Origin: JBJFCE01 sp964437825
GTDB lineage: Bacteria > Bacillota > Clostridia > Lachnospirales > Lachnospiraceae
DNA: 43,394 bases
Direction: 5' to 3'
NCBI GenBank assembly: GCA_964437825.1
Contig: CAYTIH010000020.1
Coordinates: forward strand, 1-43,394
The notes below the pieces were generated by a model, which worked only from the letters and a program-made list of their open reading frames with translations, ran no database searches and was not told where the DNA came from. Of this stretch, positions 25,159 through 32,729 are shown piece after piece. The position numbers and the translations under genes are program-made. Each line of letters opens with the position of its first letter. The first letter of the stretch is position 1.

Positions 25159-26367
25159 TCAGGCGCAATCTGATACATTCTCAGCTGCCGGGTGCTGCTC
25201 CGGATACTTTGTATACAACAGCTTTAAGATAATCGGGGTGAAAATGGATGAAACAATGATCAGCAGAATCACCGCCGTAAAATATACCGGTGACATCAAT
25301 CCCACCGCCAGTCCTTTCTGAGAAACAATCAACGCCACTTCACCGCGGGTCATCATACCGACACCGATTTTCAGGGAATCGGGCCAGTTAAATCCGCCCG
25401 CCTTCGCCATAAGTCCGCAGCCGACAATCTTGGTGATCAGCGCTACAAGCACAAAGCCTAACGCAAAGAACAAAATAGAAATATTCATATCACTGATGTC
25501 CGTCTTTAAACCGATGGACGCAAAGAAAACCGGACCAAACAGCATATAGGAATTGATATCCATTTTCTCTGCAATATACTTGGAATCCCGAATATTGCAC
25601 AGGATAATGCCGGCCACAAACGCTCCTGTGATATCCGCAATTCCGAAATATTTCTCCGCAATATATGCCATACTCAGACAGAGCGCCAGACCCGCAATCG
25701 GAATACGTCTGGTGTGCGGATACCTTTGATCCACTTTCTTGAAAAGCTTATAACAAACATAACCCACAATAATTGCAAAGATAAAAAATAACACAGTCTG
25801 AATAATCACCTTCAGCGGCTTTACATCCGGGTCCTTAAAGGCGATTACAAACGTAAGAACAATGATACCGATTACATCATCGATAATAGCCGCCGACATA
25901 ATCGTAGTTCCGACTCTGCCCGACAAATGTCCAAGCTCCCGCAGCGCCTCAACCGTAATGCTGACAGAGGTTGCCGTCATGATACAGCCGATAAAAACCG
26001 CCTTCAGAAAATGCTCACTGCCGACCTCGCCCCATCCATAGATGCAGGAATACAGAATCGTTCCTCCTGCCAGCGGTACGAACACGCCGCAGCAGGCTAT
26101 CAAAAAGGCAATAAATCCGGTTTTCTTCATCTCTTTTAAATCCGTTTCCAAACCGGCGGAAAACATCAGAAGTACCACGCCGATCTCTGCCATCTGCATC
26201 AGGAAATCCGTCTGATCCACCCATCCCAGAATACTTGGCCCGATGAGCAGCCCGGCAATAATCTCTCCCGCTACCTGTGGTACCTTTATCTTTCTTGCAA
26301 CAAGCCCGAATATTTTTGCTACAATAATAATAATTGCAAGATCCTTAAATACTGCGTATGCTTCCAT
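25159..26367 (-). CDS. Cation:proton antiporter, CPA2 family (KefB/NapA-like), 402 aa
   Basis: Integral membrane Na+ or K+/H+ antiporter with about 12 hydrophobic segments. Family landmarks include KVPQVAGEIIAGLLIGPSIL after segment 1, the transport-site region SAAIIDDVIGIIVL with paired aspartates, GAFVAGIILCN, and GVGMMTRGEVALIVSQKGL near the C-terminus. No TrkA-N domain or other regulatory tail is present, so it is the short form. AGAAGG lies nine bases upstream of the ATG. It is divergent from the nuclease-like gene, with an inverted repeat between the two. Role in pH or ion homeostasis is inferred from family. Confidence 0.92.
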   Translation of the reverse strand: MEAYAVFKDLAIIIIVAKIFGLVARKIKVPQVAGEIIAGLLIGPSILGWVDQTDFLMQMAEIGVVLLMFSAGLETDLKEMKKTGFIAFLIACCGVFVPLAGGTILYSCIYGWGEVGSEHFLKAVFIGCIMTATSVSITVEALRELGHLSGRVGTTIMSAAIIDDVIGIIVLTFVIAFKDPDVKPLKVIIQTVLFFIFAIIVGYVCYKLFKKVDQRYPHTRRIPIAGLALCLSMAYIAEKYFGIADITGAFVAGIILCNIRDSKYIAEKMDINSYMLFGPVFFASIGLKTDISDMNISILFFALGFVLVALITKIVGCGLMAKAGGFNWPDSLKIGVGMMTRGEVALIVSQKGLAVGLMSPVYFTAVILLIIVSSIFTPIILKLLYTKYPEQHPAAENVSDCA

Positions 26368-26458
26368 ACTCTTACCTTCTTTATTTGATTATTTATGTTT
26401 TTTAAAACAATTTATACTTTTTTTATCTGTTAATTTTGAATTCTATCACACATATATC

Positions 26459-26478
26459 AAATTGCACATTGGCAATTT
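26459..26478. promoter_or_regulatory. Inverted repeat in the divergent intergenic region
   Basis: AAATTGC (26459-26465) and GCAATTT (26472-26478) are 7-bp perfect arms separated by 6 bases, between the antiporter gene and the divergent unknown gene. It could be an operator for either. The rest of the 139-base gap is AT-rich with no confident promoter. Confidence 0.4.
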
Positions 26479-26506
26479 ACCAAAAATATGATTTTTTTTC
26501 TAAATA

Positions 26507-27337
26507 ATGATGGAAGTTATGACACAGAAGTTTTATAGTATTCCTATGAAAAAGGCTGCCATACAACCAAAACAATTGGATACCGCATCCACCGTTGACC
26601 AAGAGCTATTTACAGCCGCCTGCGAGTATGTGAAAAATCTCGAAAAGGGCGCTATGGGAATCGGTACCTTAAGCGAAAAAACCATCCACGCCATCATGAA
26701 ATACTACTATGCGCCAAATCCCGCCTATCATGAAATCAAAGTAGGCTCCTTTGTTGCAGACATCATGGTGGATGGAGAAATCGTGGAAATCCAGACCCGG
26801 GGCTTTCACAATCTGCGAAGGAAGCTGGACGCTTTCCTGCCGGAGCATGATGTGACGATCGTCCACCCCATTCCCCATACAAAATGGCTTTCATGGATCA
26901 ATCCGGATACTGGGGAGGTAAGCGCACCTCGCAAATCTCCTAAAACCGGCTCGGTTTTTCACATCATTCCGGAACTATATAAAATCAAAATGTATCTGCA
27001 AAATGAGCACCTGCATTTTACCGTTCCGCTCATTGATGTGCAGGAAACAAGACTTTTAAACGGCTGGAGCCATGACCGAAAAAAAGGCTCAACCAGAAAT
27101 GACGGCATTCCGATGAATATTTACGATGAAATCCATATTAACACCAGAGAGGACTATAGGGTCCTGCTGCCGGAAGGATTACCGGATACCTTTACGGTAA
27201 AGGACTACAAAAAAGCTGCCCGCGTATCCGAGGGAATCGCTTCTACCGGACTGAATATTCTGTTTTCACTGGGAATTGTGGAACGAATCGGTAAACAGGG
27301 ACAGGCTTATGTATATCAGCGTTCCGTGTCGTGCTGA
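26507..27337 (+). CDS. Unknown protein, possible PD-(D/E)XK nuclease-like fold with winged helix, 276 aa
   Basis: I do not recognise a named family. Residues 70-125 read as a restriction-nuclease-like core: E76 in AYHEIKVGSFVADIM, D85, then GEIVEIQTR with E94 and Q96, followed by a helix and the strand DVTIVHPIP, all resembling PD-(D/E)XK enzymes that use E-x-Q/K. Residues 228-272 look like a winged helix (FTVKDYKKAARVSEGIASTGLNI followed by a beta wing). There is no signal peptide or membrane segment. The start is uncertain: ATG 26507, 26510 or 26519 are possible and none has a good ribosome site. It is divergent from the antiporter and upstream of an aminopeptidase. A DNA-directed role is inference. 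Confidence 0.8.
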   Translation: MMEVMTQKFYSIPMKKAAIQPKQLDTASTVDQELFTAACEYVKNLEKGAMGIGTLSEKTIHAIMKYYYAPNPAYHEIKVGSFVADIMVDGEIVEIQTRGFHNLRRKLDAFLPEHDVTIVHPIPHTKWLSWINPDTGEVSAPRKSPKTGSVFHIIPELYKIKMYLQNEHLHFTVPLIDVQETRLLNGWSHDRKKGSTRNDGIPMNIYDEIHINTREDYRVLLPEGLPDTFTVKDYKKAARVSEGIASTGLNILFSLGIVERIGKQGQAYVYQRSVSC

Positions 27338-27444
27338 GTATCCGAAAAAACGAGTGCTGAGTATAAACAAATTGTAAGAATACAGCATGATCAATTCAGA
27401 CCGCGTATCTCTAATTTAGACTTTCATCATGAAGTCAATTCGAT

Positions 27445-27450
27445 TATAAT
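27445..27450 (+). promoter_or_regulatory. Possible -10 element of the aminopeptidase gene
   Basis: A consensus TATAAT lies 33 bases upstream of the start codon in an AT-rich stretch. I find no good -35 at the right distance (CTTTCA at 18 bases is weak), so this is tentative. Confidence 0.35.
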
Positions 27451-27482
27451 CATGATAACCGGACAGAACATGGAGAGCCCCT

Positions 27483-28790
27483 ATGAACATTATAAAAGCA
27501 ACCGCAAAGGATTTACTTTATTTCATCCAAAACGCCACCTCCCCTTTTCAGGTAGTGGAAGAAGCCCGCTGCCTGTTGCATGAGGCAGGCTTTGAAGAAC
27601 TGGATTTCGGACAGCCCTGGAAACTCACTCCGGGCCGTTCCTACTATGCCGTACCTTACGGTACAACACTGTTTGCTTTTTCGATCGGAAAAGACTTCAG
27701 GGAAGGCGATGCCGTCCATTTGGCCTGCGCCCATACGGATCATCCCTGCCTTCGCGTAAAACCAAAGGCGGAAATGTGCGATCATGATTATCTGAAACTG
27801 GATGTGGAGGTATACGGCGGCGCAATTTTAAATACCTGGCTGGACCGTCCTTTGTCCATTGCAGGAAAGGTAACACTGAAAAGCGGTGATCTCTACCATC
27901 CCTTTACCTGTCTGGTAGATTTTAAAAGACCTCTTCTGACCATCCCGAATCTGGCAATTCATATGAACCGGGATGTCAATAAGGGGACGGAATTAAATAA
28001 ACAGACCGAAATGCTTCCCATCATCGGTATGATGCGCGAGGATCTGGAAAAGGATCATTTTTTTATTAAGCTTCTTGCAGACGAATGCAAGGCAAATCCA
28101 AGCGATCTTCTGGATTTTGATCTGTATATCTATAATGCGGAAGAAGGCTGCACACTTGGAATGAATGAAGAATTGATCAGCTCTCCGAGACTTGATAACC
28201 TCACCTCCTGTTATGCCTGCCTGACCGCAATCACGACCTCCTGCGTTATGACGGAAAATTCGAACCGCCTGAATGTAATTGCACTGTATGACAACGAAGA
28301 AATCGGAAGCCGCACCAAACAAGGCGCCGATTCCATGATCACGAACCTTCTTTTTGACAAGATTTATGACGGTTTATCGTATAATCATGCACGTTTGGCC
28401 GATAGTTATTTCCATAGTATGATGCTCTCTCTGGATGTGGCACATGCCTACCATCCGAATTTCGGGCAAAAAAATGACCCAAACCTCATTGCCAAATGCG
28501 GTCAGGGTCTCATACTTAAGTTAAACTACAGCCAGCGCTATGCAACCGATACCGAAGCGATCGGCATTGTGGAACAGCTTTGTCAGGCCAACGACATTCC
28601 CTATCAGAAATATGTGAACCGCTCCGATATCACGGGCGGCGGTACCTTAGGTACGATTACTTCTTCCTTCCTGCCGATGAAAACGGTGGATCTGGGCGTG
28701 GGTATCCTGGCCATGCATTCCGCAAGAGAACTGATGGGCAGCGCCGATCAGGCTGCTTTAAATACACTGGTGTATTGCTTTTTTCTGTAA
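27483..28790 (+). CDS. apeB: M18 family aminopeptidase (aspartyl aminopeptidase type), 435 aa
   Basis: Cytoplasmic zinc aminopeptidase that removes N-terminal, often acidic, residues from peptides. The metal site can be read as HTDHPCLRVKP (H84), then D239 region SPRLDNL, the catalytic glutamates in DNEEIGSRTKQGADS (270-284), and the late SLDVAHAYHPNF with the last ligand near the C-terminus, ITGGGTLG. Length matches the family (about 430). GGAGAG lies six bases upstream of the ATG. It stands between the nuclease-like gene and a broken phosphatase, with no obvious operon partner. Confidence 0.93.
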   Translation: MNIIKATAKDLLYFIQNATSPFQVVEEARCLLHEAGFEELDFGQPWKLTPGRSYYAVPYGTTLFAFSIGKDFREGDAVHLACAHTDHPCLRVKPKAEMCDHDYLKLDVEVYGGAILNTWLDRPLSIAGKVTLKSGDLYHPFTCLVDFKRPLLTIPNLAIHMNRDVNKGTELNKQTEMLPIIGMMREDLEKDHFFIKLLADECKANPSDLLDFDLYIYNAEEGCTLGMNEELISSPRLDNLTSCYACLTAITTSCVMTENSNRLNVIALYDNEEIGSRTKQGADSMITNLLFDKIYDGLSYNHARLADSYFHSMMLSLDVAHAYHPNFGQKNDPNLIAKCGQGLILKLNYSQRYATDTEAIGIVEQLCQANDIPYQKYVNRSDITGGGTLGTITSSFLPMKTVDLGVGILAMHSARELMGSADQAALNTLVYCFFL

Positions 28791-28833
28791 ATAACAACCA
28801 ATGACAAACGCTAAAATATGAACGGCGATTACA

Positions 28834-29205
28834 ATGAAACTCATTTTTATCAGACATGCGGAGCCGGACTATACTAGGGATTCTCTGACGGAAAAAGGCT
28901 TTCGTGAAGCCGAAATCCTTGCAAAGCGTACCAAAGATTGGAAGGTGACACAGTTTTACTGTTCTCCGCTTGGGCGGGCGCAGGCAACCGCAAGGCCCAC
29001 CTTGCAGGCGCACAATGTAACACCGACAACCGAATTTCCGGCGGAATTTTTAAAGGAAAATCCGATCCTGTTTGACAAGGATCATTGGCGGGAGGCTCCT
29101 TTACTCCAAAGCTGTAACATAAAAAATCAATATGACTGGATTTGCAGCGGCATTGACGGAGTTCTTGCCGTTCACGGCTATGAGCGCGACGGTGTCTGCT
29201 ATTGA
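28834..29205 (+). pseudogene. Truncated histidine phosphatase (phosphoglycerate mutase-like)
   Basis: The N-terminus MKLIFIRHAEPDYTRDSLTE carries the catalytic RHA (usual RHG) and SPLGRAQATARPT the second basic motif, as in Lachnospiraceae histidine phosphatases. In the middle, a stretch is shortened after EFPAEF, and the reading stops after HGYERDGVCY. Intact relatives continue for about 80 more residues containing the second catalytic histidine, which is absent here. At 123 residues the product lacks half the active site, so I regard it as a pseudogene. It starts 43 bases after the aminopeptidase with a poor ribosome site. Confidence 0.65.
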
Positions 29206-29296
29206 ACCTTCGGCTCTACACGAACCAGCGATGATTTTATGAAATATGACGGAATATGAAGCGCCTCCTCTGTATCCGGACGCATAAGTAACCGAA

Positions 29297-29638
29297 TTAC
29301 TGTTCCGTAACCACTGCAAAAAATACAAGATCGGCGTCACTGTCATTGATCAGTGTGTGCGCATGTCCCTTGGGACAATAGTGACACATTCCCGCGCTGA
29401 CTCTTTCTTCTTTTCCGTCATAAACAGTCCTGCCGTTTCCTTTCAGAAAATATATGATCTCACTTCCGGTATCATGGGTATGCATCCCGATGGACGCTCC
29501 CGGGATCAGTGTTCCGTACATAATTTTATTTAACTCATCCGTATGCATTTTCGCGTGATACTCTTTTTCACCGCCTTTAAATTCAGGTAGAATTTTTTCT
29601 TCCATACTGTTAAAATCGATCATCATAGTGTTATTCAT
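29297..29638 (-). CDS. Cupin-domain protein, 113 aa
   Basis: A small single-domain cupin. Motif 1 is SIGMHTHDTGSEIIYFLKGNG with metal ligands HTH and E, and motif 2 is CHYCPKGHAHTLINDSD. The protein is a beta-barrel typical of metal-binding sensors, isomerases or dioxygenases; substrate cannot be told. AAGGAAGG lies directly at the ATG 29638, so initiation at ATG 29626, 12 bases further, is equally possible. Its neighbours on both sides are decayed phosphatase genes, so it may be a survivor of a former operon. Confidence 0.88.
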   Translation of the reverse strand: MNNTMMIDFNSMEEKILPEFKGGEKEYHAKMHTDELNKIMYGTLIPGASIGMHTHDTGSEIIYFLKGNGRTVYDGKEERVSAGMCHYCPKGHAHTLINDSDADLVFFAVVTEQ

Positions 29639-29660
29639 CCTTCCTTTCCTTCACTGTTGT

Positions 29661-29738
29661 TCATACCTCATAAGCAGTATATTCATATCCAAAATGATAT
29701 CCCAATTTCTCCGCAAGTGCAACCGTCCTTACAATCTG
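29661..29738 (-). other. Possible C-terminal remnant of a lost gene
   Basis: Between the cupin start and the decayed HAD, one frame reads IVRTVALAEKLGYHFGYEYT before a TGA at 29661, with a stop just upstream at 29739. The residue pattern looks protein-like, but there is no start codon and I cannot assign it. Confidence 0.25.
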
Positions 29739-29742
29739 CTAA

Positions 29743-30021
29743 TCATAAGCACTCTTGCACTTGAGACAGCTCCCTGATCTCATAATCAATTCTGACATTT
29801 CCGGTAAGCGGCTTCCGTTCCAGCCCCGGTTTGTTTCCGGTAATCTCTCCCCGTTCCAGCATTTTCCAAAACTCCTGATGGATCTTTTTATAAATCTTCA
29901 TCTGAGCGTCTGAAACCTCAACATGATATCTGCTCAGGCATTCCCTGACACTGATATCCTCTGCCATACTGAAATTCAGTAAGGTTCCGTCCACATCCCA
30001 TAATATAGTATCGATTTTCAT
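29743..30021 (-). pseudogene. Internally deleted YjjG-like HAD nucleotidase
   Basis: The N-terminal part IDTILWDVDGTLLNFSMAE holds an intact HAD motif I, followed by the helical start of the cap up to WKMLERGEIT. Then the sequence jumps to KPLTGNVRIDYEIRELSQVQ, which resembles the last 30 residues of YjjG-type pyrimidine nucleotidases. About 125 codons with motifs II to IV are missing, in frame. At 92 residues it cannot fold as an active HAD enzyme. ATG 30021 has GAGGG eight bases upstream. The cupin gene lies downstream. Confidence 0.7.
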
Positions 30022-30199
30022 CCTATATGCCCTCATGATGATTTTTCTTTTCCTGCTTTGTCGCGAAATTACTACGCAATTATGCTGCTCCGTTCGACAC
30101 ATTATGCGCTCTTTTTCATATTTTCAGATCGCCGGACTATTCCTTATCCTCCTGTGAGCCTCAGGGGCTGATTTATGACAGGACGACTTTAAATCAATA

Positions 30200-30246
30200 T
30201 AAAACAACAGGGGTCTTTGTTACCTTTATAATAACAAAGACCCCTG
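30200..30246 (-). terminator. Strong terminator of the MATE-kinase operon
   Basis: A 15-bp perfect stem CAGGGGTCTTTGTTA (30208-30222) / TAACAAAGACCCCTG (30232-30246) is followed leftward by TTGTTTTATATT. It lies 58 bases past the cytidylate-kinase-like gene. The remaining part of the gap 30022-30304 shows nothing else I can name. Confidence 0.9.
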
Positions 30247-30304
30247 ATTCATCACAAGTGAATGGTTTTTATATTTTAGTTAAAAAGGAATCAGTGATTG
30301 TTAC

Positions 30305-30889
30305 TTAATACAGATCAGCCAGAATATCAACACATTTCTCCATACCCAATACTCCGCTGTTTAATGTAATATGATAATTCTGTACTGCGCCCCACTTCAT
30401 ATCCGTATAGAACTGATAATAAGCGGCACGACGTTTATCCTTATCTTTCAGTCTCTTCTCCGGTGCAACCGGACGCTCGCCATACTGTTCAACGATTCGT
30501 TTTGCTCTCTTTTCCAAATCGGAGTGAATGAATACATTAAGGCAGTCTGCTTTATCCCTCAGAATATAATCCGCACAACGGCCTACAATGACGCAGGATT
30601 CCTTCTCTGCCAAATCCAGAATCACTTTCTGCTGAATCGTCCACAGATCATCCTGATAAGAATGTCCGTTACGATCCCTGTCAGAAATCACACTGGACCA
30701 CCAGCCTTTACTGGAAGTATATTCGCCGCGTTCGGCAATATACTCTTTTGCAAATCCGCTTTCTTCCGCAATCTTTTCAATCAGTTCATAATCATAGCAT
30801 GAAATCCCCAGCTTTGCTGCCAGTTCTTTCCCTATGGTCCTGCCGCCGCTTCCGAATTCACGGCTGATTGTGATAATCCTATTGCTCAT
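30305..30889 (-). CDS. Cytidylate kinase-like protein, 194 aa
   Basis: P-loop kinase-fold protein of the cytidylate kinase-like group. The N-terminus is ITISREFGSGGRTIGKELAA with a GxxxxGR(T/S)-type loop (GSGGRTIG), followed by CYDYELIEKIAEESGF as in the family. CVIVGRCADYIL and the lid region RAKRIVEQYGERPVAPEKRL are present, as is DKRRAAYYQFYTDMKWG. The substrate of this group is not established; it is not the housekeeping Cmk. Its ATG overlaps the stop of the MATE gene (ATGA), so the two are translationally coupled. Confidence 0.88.
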   Translation of the reverse strand: MSNRIITISREFGSGGRTIGKELAAKLGISCYDYELIEKIAEESGFAKEYIAERGEYTSSKGWWSSVISDRDRNGHSYQDDLWTIQQKVILDLAEKESCVIVGRCADYILRDKADCLNVFIHSDLEKRAKRIVEQYGERPVAPEKRLKDKDKRRAAYYQFYTDMKWGAVQNYHITLNSGVLGMEKCVDILADLY

Positions 30890-32301
30890 TTTGCTACCTC
30901 CTTTGACGTATTTGTATTAAGTGTTTTATATGTGTACGCAATTACGATCGCAGAAATAATGAATGTCAAAACATCTGACACCGGCATAGAATACAGTACA
31001 CCGTCAAGTCCAAAGAATAACGGTAAAAGCAGTGCAAAACCAACTCCGAATACCACTTCACGCACCATGGACAGTATCGTGGAGATCAATGCCTTTCCTA
31101 AGGACTGTAAATAGATGAAAGTAGCTTTATTCACTGTAGCAAGAATCATCATACACAGATAGATACGGAAACATTTAATTGCATAATCAGTGTAATACTG
31201 GCTTTCGTTACTTGCACCAAAAATACCGATCAACTGACGAGGGAACAGTTCCACGATCAGGAACGCTACCGCACCGACAATTGCCTCCGAAATTAACAAG
31301 CGGGTAAAAAGACTCTTTGCCCGGTCCTTGCGTCCCGCACCAACGTTATATCCGACAATCGGAATACATCCGGCAGCCATACCTACTGCGATGGAAATAA
31401 CGATCTGGAAAAACTTCATAACGATACCTACAACTGCCATAGGGATCTGCGCATATTCCTCCAAACCAAATACAGGGTCCTTCGCTCCGTATTTCTGAAT
31501 CATGTTGTTAATAGCAGCCATCGCAGCTACTAAGGAAATCTGTGACAGGAAGCTGCAGATACCGAGCGGCAAATACTTCTTTGCCAGTCTTCCATGGATC
31601 CGGAAGCTGCTCTTCTCCAGCTTGATTGCTTTCATATGGCACAGATACCAGATGGACAGCACTGCGGTAATTACCTGACCGATTACGGTAGCTACAGCCG
31701 CGCCCATCATACCCCACTTGAAGATAAAAATAAAAATAGGATCTAATATAATATTGGCAACGGCGCCTGCAAGAGTAGCCGCCATAGCAAATTTAGGACT
31801 TCCGTCAGAACGGATAATGGGATTCATAGCCTGACCGAACATATAAAACGGTACACCGACAGTGATCCAAAAGAAATATTCTTTTGCATTTACAAACGTA
31901 CCTTCATTGACACGTCCGCCGAACATCGTCAAAATCTGATTCTGAAAAATCAGGTAAATTGCAGTTAATACGATACTGGCAATCACACATAAAAGTACTG
32001 CGCTGCCGATACTTTTATGCGCATCCTCTTTTTTATTTGCGCCGAGACAAATGCTGACAAAGGCACAGCAGCCGTCGCCGATCATAACTGCAATCGCAAG
32101 CGCTACTACTGTCAGCGGGAAAACGACTGTATTGGCCGCATTTCCGAAAGAACCAAGATAACTGGCATTTGCAATAAAAATCTGGTCAACAATATTATAA
32201 AGCGCTGCGACCAAAAGAGAAATAATGCAGGGGACAGCATATTTTCTCATCAGCTTCCCTACGGATTCCGTCTCCAGAAAAGTATTCGATTTTTCACTCA
32301 T
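30886..32301 (-). CDS. MATE family efflux transporter, MepA-like, 471 aa
   Basis: Cation-coupled multidrug or small-molecule exporter with 12 membrane segments. It starts MSEKSNTFLETESVGKLMRK and continues YAVPCIISLLVAALYNIVDQ, the typical MATE first helix. The internal repeat begins near residue 235 (KYLPLGICSFLSQISLV). The length fits intact MATE proteins. ATG 32301 is chosen because GGAGGAGAA lies eight bases upstream. The leader of about 175 bases from a near-consensus promoter carries two copies of a structured RNA motif. The next gene is a cytidylate-kinase-like protein overlapping by four bases. Confidence 0.93.
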   Translation of the reverse strand: MSEKSNTFLETESVGKLMRKYAVPCIISLLVAALYNIVDQIFIANASYLGSFGNAANTVVFPLTVVALAIAVMIGDGCCAFVSICLGANKKEDAHKSIGSAVLLCVIASIVLTAIYLIFQNQILTMFGGRVNEGTFVNAKEYFFWITVGVPFYMFGQAMNPIIRSDGSPKFAMAATLAGAVANIILDPIFIFIFKWGMMGAAVATVIGQVITAVLSIWYLCHMKAIKLEKSSFRIHGRLAKKYLPLGICSFLSQISLVAAMAAINNMIQKYGAKDPVFGLEEYAQIPMAVVGIVMKFFQIVISIAVGMAAGCIPIVGYNVGAGRKDRAKSLFTRLLISEAIVGAVAFLIVELFPRQLIGIFGASNESQYYTDYAIKCFRIYLCMMILATVNKATFIYLQSLGKALISTILSMVREVVFGVGFALLLPLFFGLDGVLYSMPVSDVLTFIISAIVIAYTYKTLNTNTSKEVAK

Positions 32302-32329
32302 AAGATTCTCCTCCATTATGCATAAAAAT

Positions 32330-32380
32330 AAAGCCTGTCACCAAAAGAGCTGGATTTACGCCTCTTTGGCAACACGCTTT
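32330..32380 (-). ncRNA. Candidate structured RNA motif, copy B (MATE leader)
   Basis: In the transcript, outer stem AAAGC/GCUUU, then the conserved AGCGUGUUGC strand, an inner stem CCAAAGAG/CUCUUUUGG with a one-base bulge, the terminal loop GGCGUAAAUCC, and the 3' strand UGACAGGC. The same loop and 5' strand recur in copy A with different stem bases. A U-rich tract follows, about 20 bases before the ribosome site. Possible riboswitch; by location it may relate to the guanidine-IV (mepA) class, which I cannot confirm from memory. Confidence 0.5.
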
Positions 32381-32433
32381 GTAATATTCAGGATTACAAA
32401 AGATCCTAGAATTCATTGTAAAAAACAAAAAGC

Positions 32434-32478
32434 ACATAGCTGACAACCGGATTTACGCCGTTTCGCTACACGCTGTAT
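32434..32478 (-). ncRNA. Candidate structured RNA motif, copy A (MATE leader)
   Basis: This copy sits at the very 5' end of the predicted transcript. Outer stem AUACAGC/GCUAUGU (one mismatch), conserved AGCGUGUAGC strand, inner stem AACGG/CCGGUU with a bulge, loop GGCGUAAAUCC identical to copy B, and 3' strand GUCAGC. It is followed by a long U-rich run (complement of 32421-32433), as in an attenuator. The stems differ from copy B but still pair. Confidence 0.5.
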
Positions 32479-32483
32479 TTGAT

Positions 32484-32512
32484 ATAATAGCAAATCTTTA
32501 TTTTATAGTCAA
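32484..32512 (-). promoter_or_regulatory. Promoter of the MATE-kinase operon
   Basis: Read leftward, TTGACT (32507-32512), 17 bases, TATTAT (32484-32489). The start point is expected near 32476-32478, directly at copy A of the RNA motif. Confidence 0.8.
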
Positions 32513-32618
32513 AGGTTTTTTTATACAAAAAAGTGTATTTCTATCATGGTTCAGATTGATGAAAGGATGAAAACAAAAGATACATATATATTATGCATTC
32601 TGCATCATGCTGTGCAAT

Positions 32619-32700
32619 TTGTTCTTTTCAGACTCGAAAAAGTCTTCGTCTTTTTCTCGTTGTTCTTTTCAGACTCGAAAAAGTCTTCGTCTTTTTCTCG
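32619..32700. repeat. Exact 41-bp tandem duplication
   Basis: The segment 32619-32659 is repeated without change at 32660-32700. Each unit contains arms GAAAAAG and CTTTTTC that can pair. The duplication lies directly beyond the stop codon of the TIGR03915 gene. Two units with no spacers argue against a CRISPR array. Confidence 0.9.
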
Positions 32701-32729
32701 TTGAGAATCTGCCTACGGCAGATTCTCAA
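32701..32729 (-). terminator. Hairpin spanning the stop codon of the TIGR03915 gene
   Basis: A perfect 13-bp stem TTGAGAATCTGCC (32701-32713) / GGCAGATTCTCAA (32717-32729) with a 3-base loop. The TAG stop (32713-32715) sits at the apex. Leftward it is followed by the 41-bp repeats rather than a clean T run, so termination is possible but not proven. Confidence 0.55.

Noticed and set aside
26507..30102. Defence island around the nuclease-like gene
   Set aside because: Its neighbours are an antiporter, an aminopeptidase, a cupin and decayed phosphatases. I see no methylase, toxin, reverse transcriptase or other defence partner.
30305..30889. Housekeeping cytidylate kinase (cmk)
   Set aside because: Its context with a MATE gene and its sequence fit the separate cytidylate-kinase-like group found in many Clostridia; substrate residues of Cmk are not evident.
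32619..32700. 41-bp repeats as a CRISPR array
   Set aside because: There are only two units, directly adjacent with no spacers, and no cas genes are nearby. It is a simple tandem duplication.
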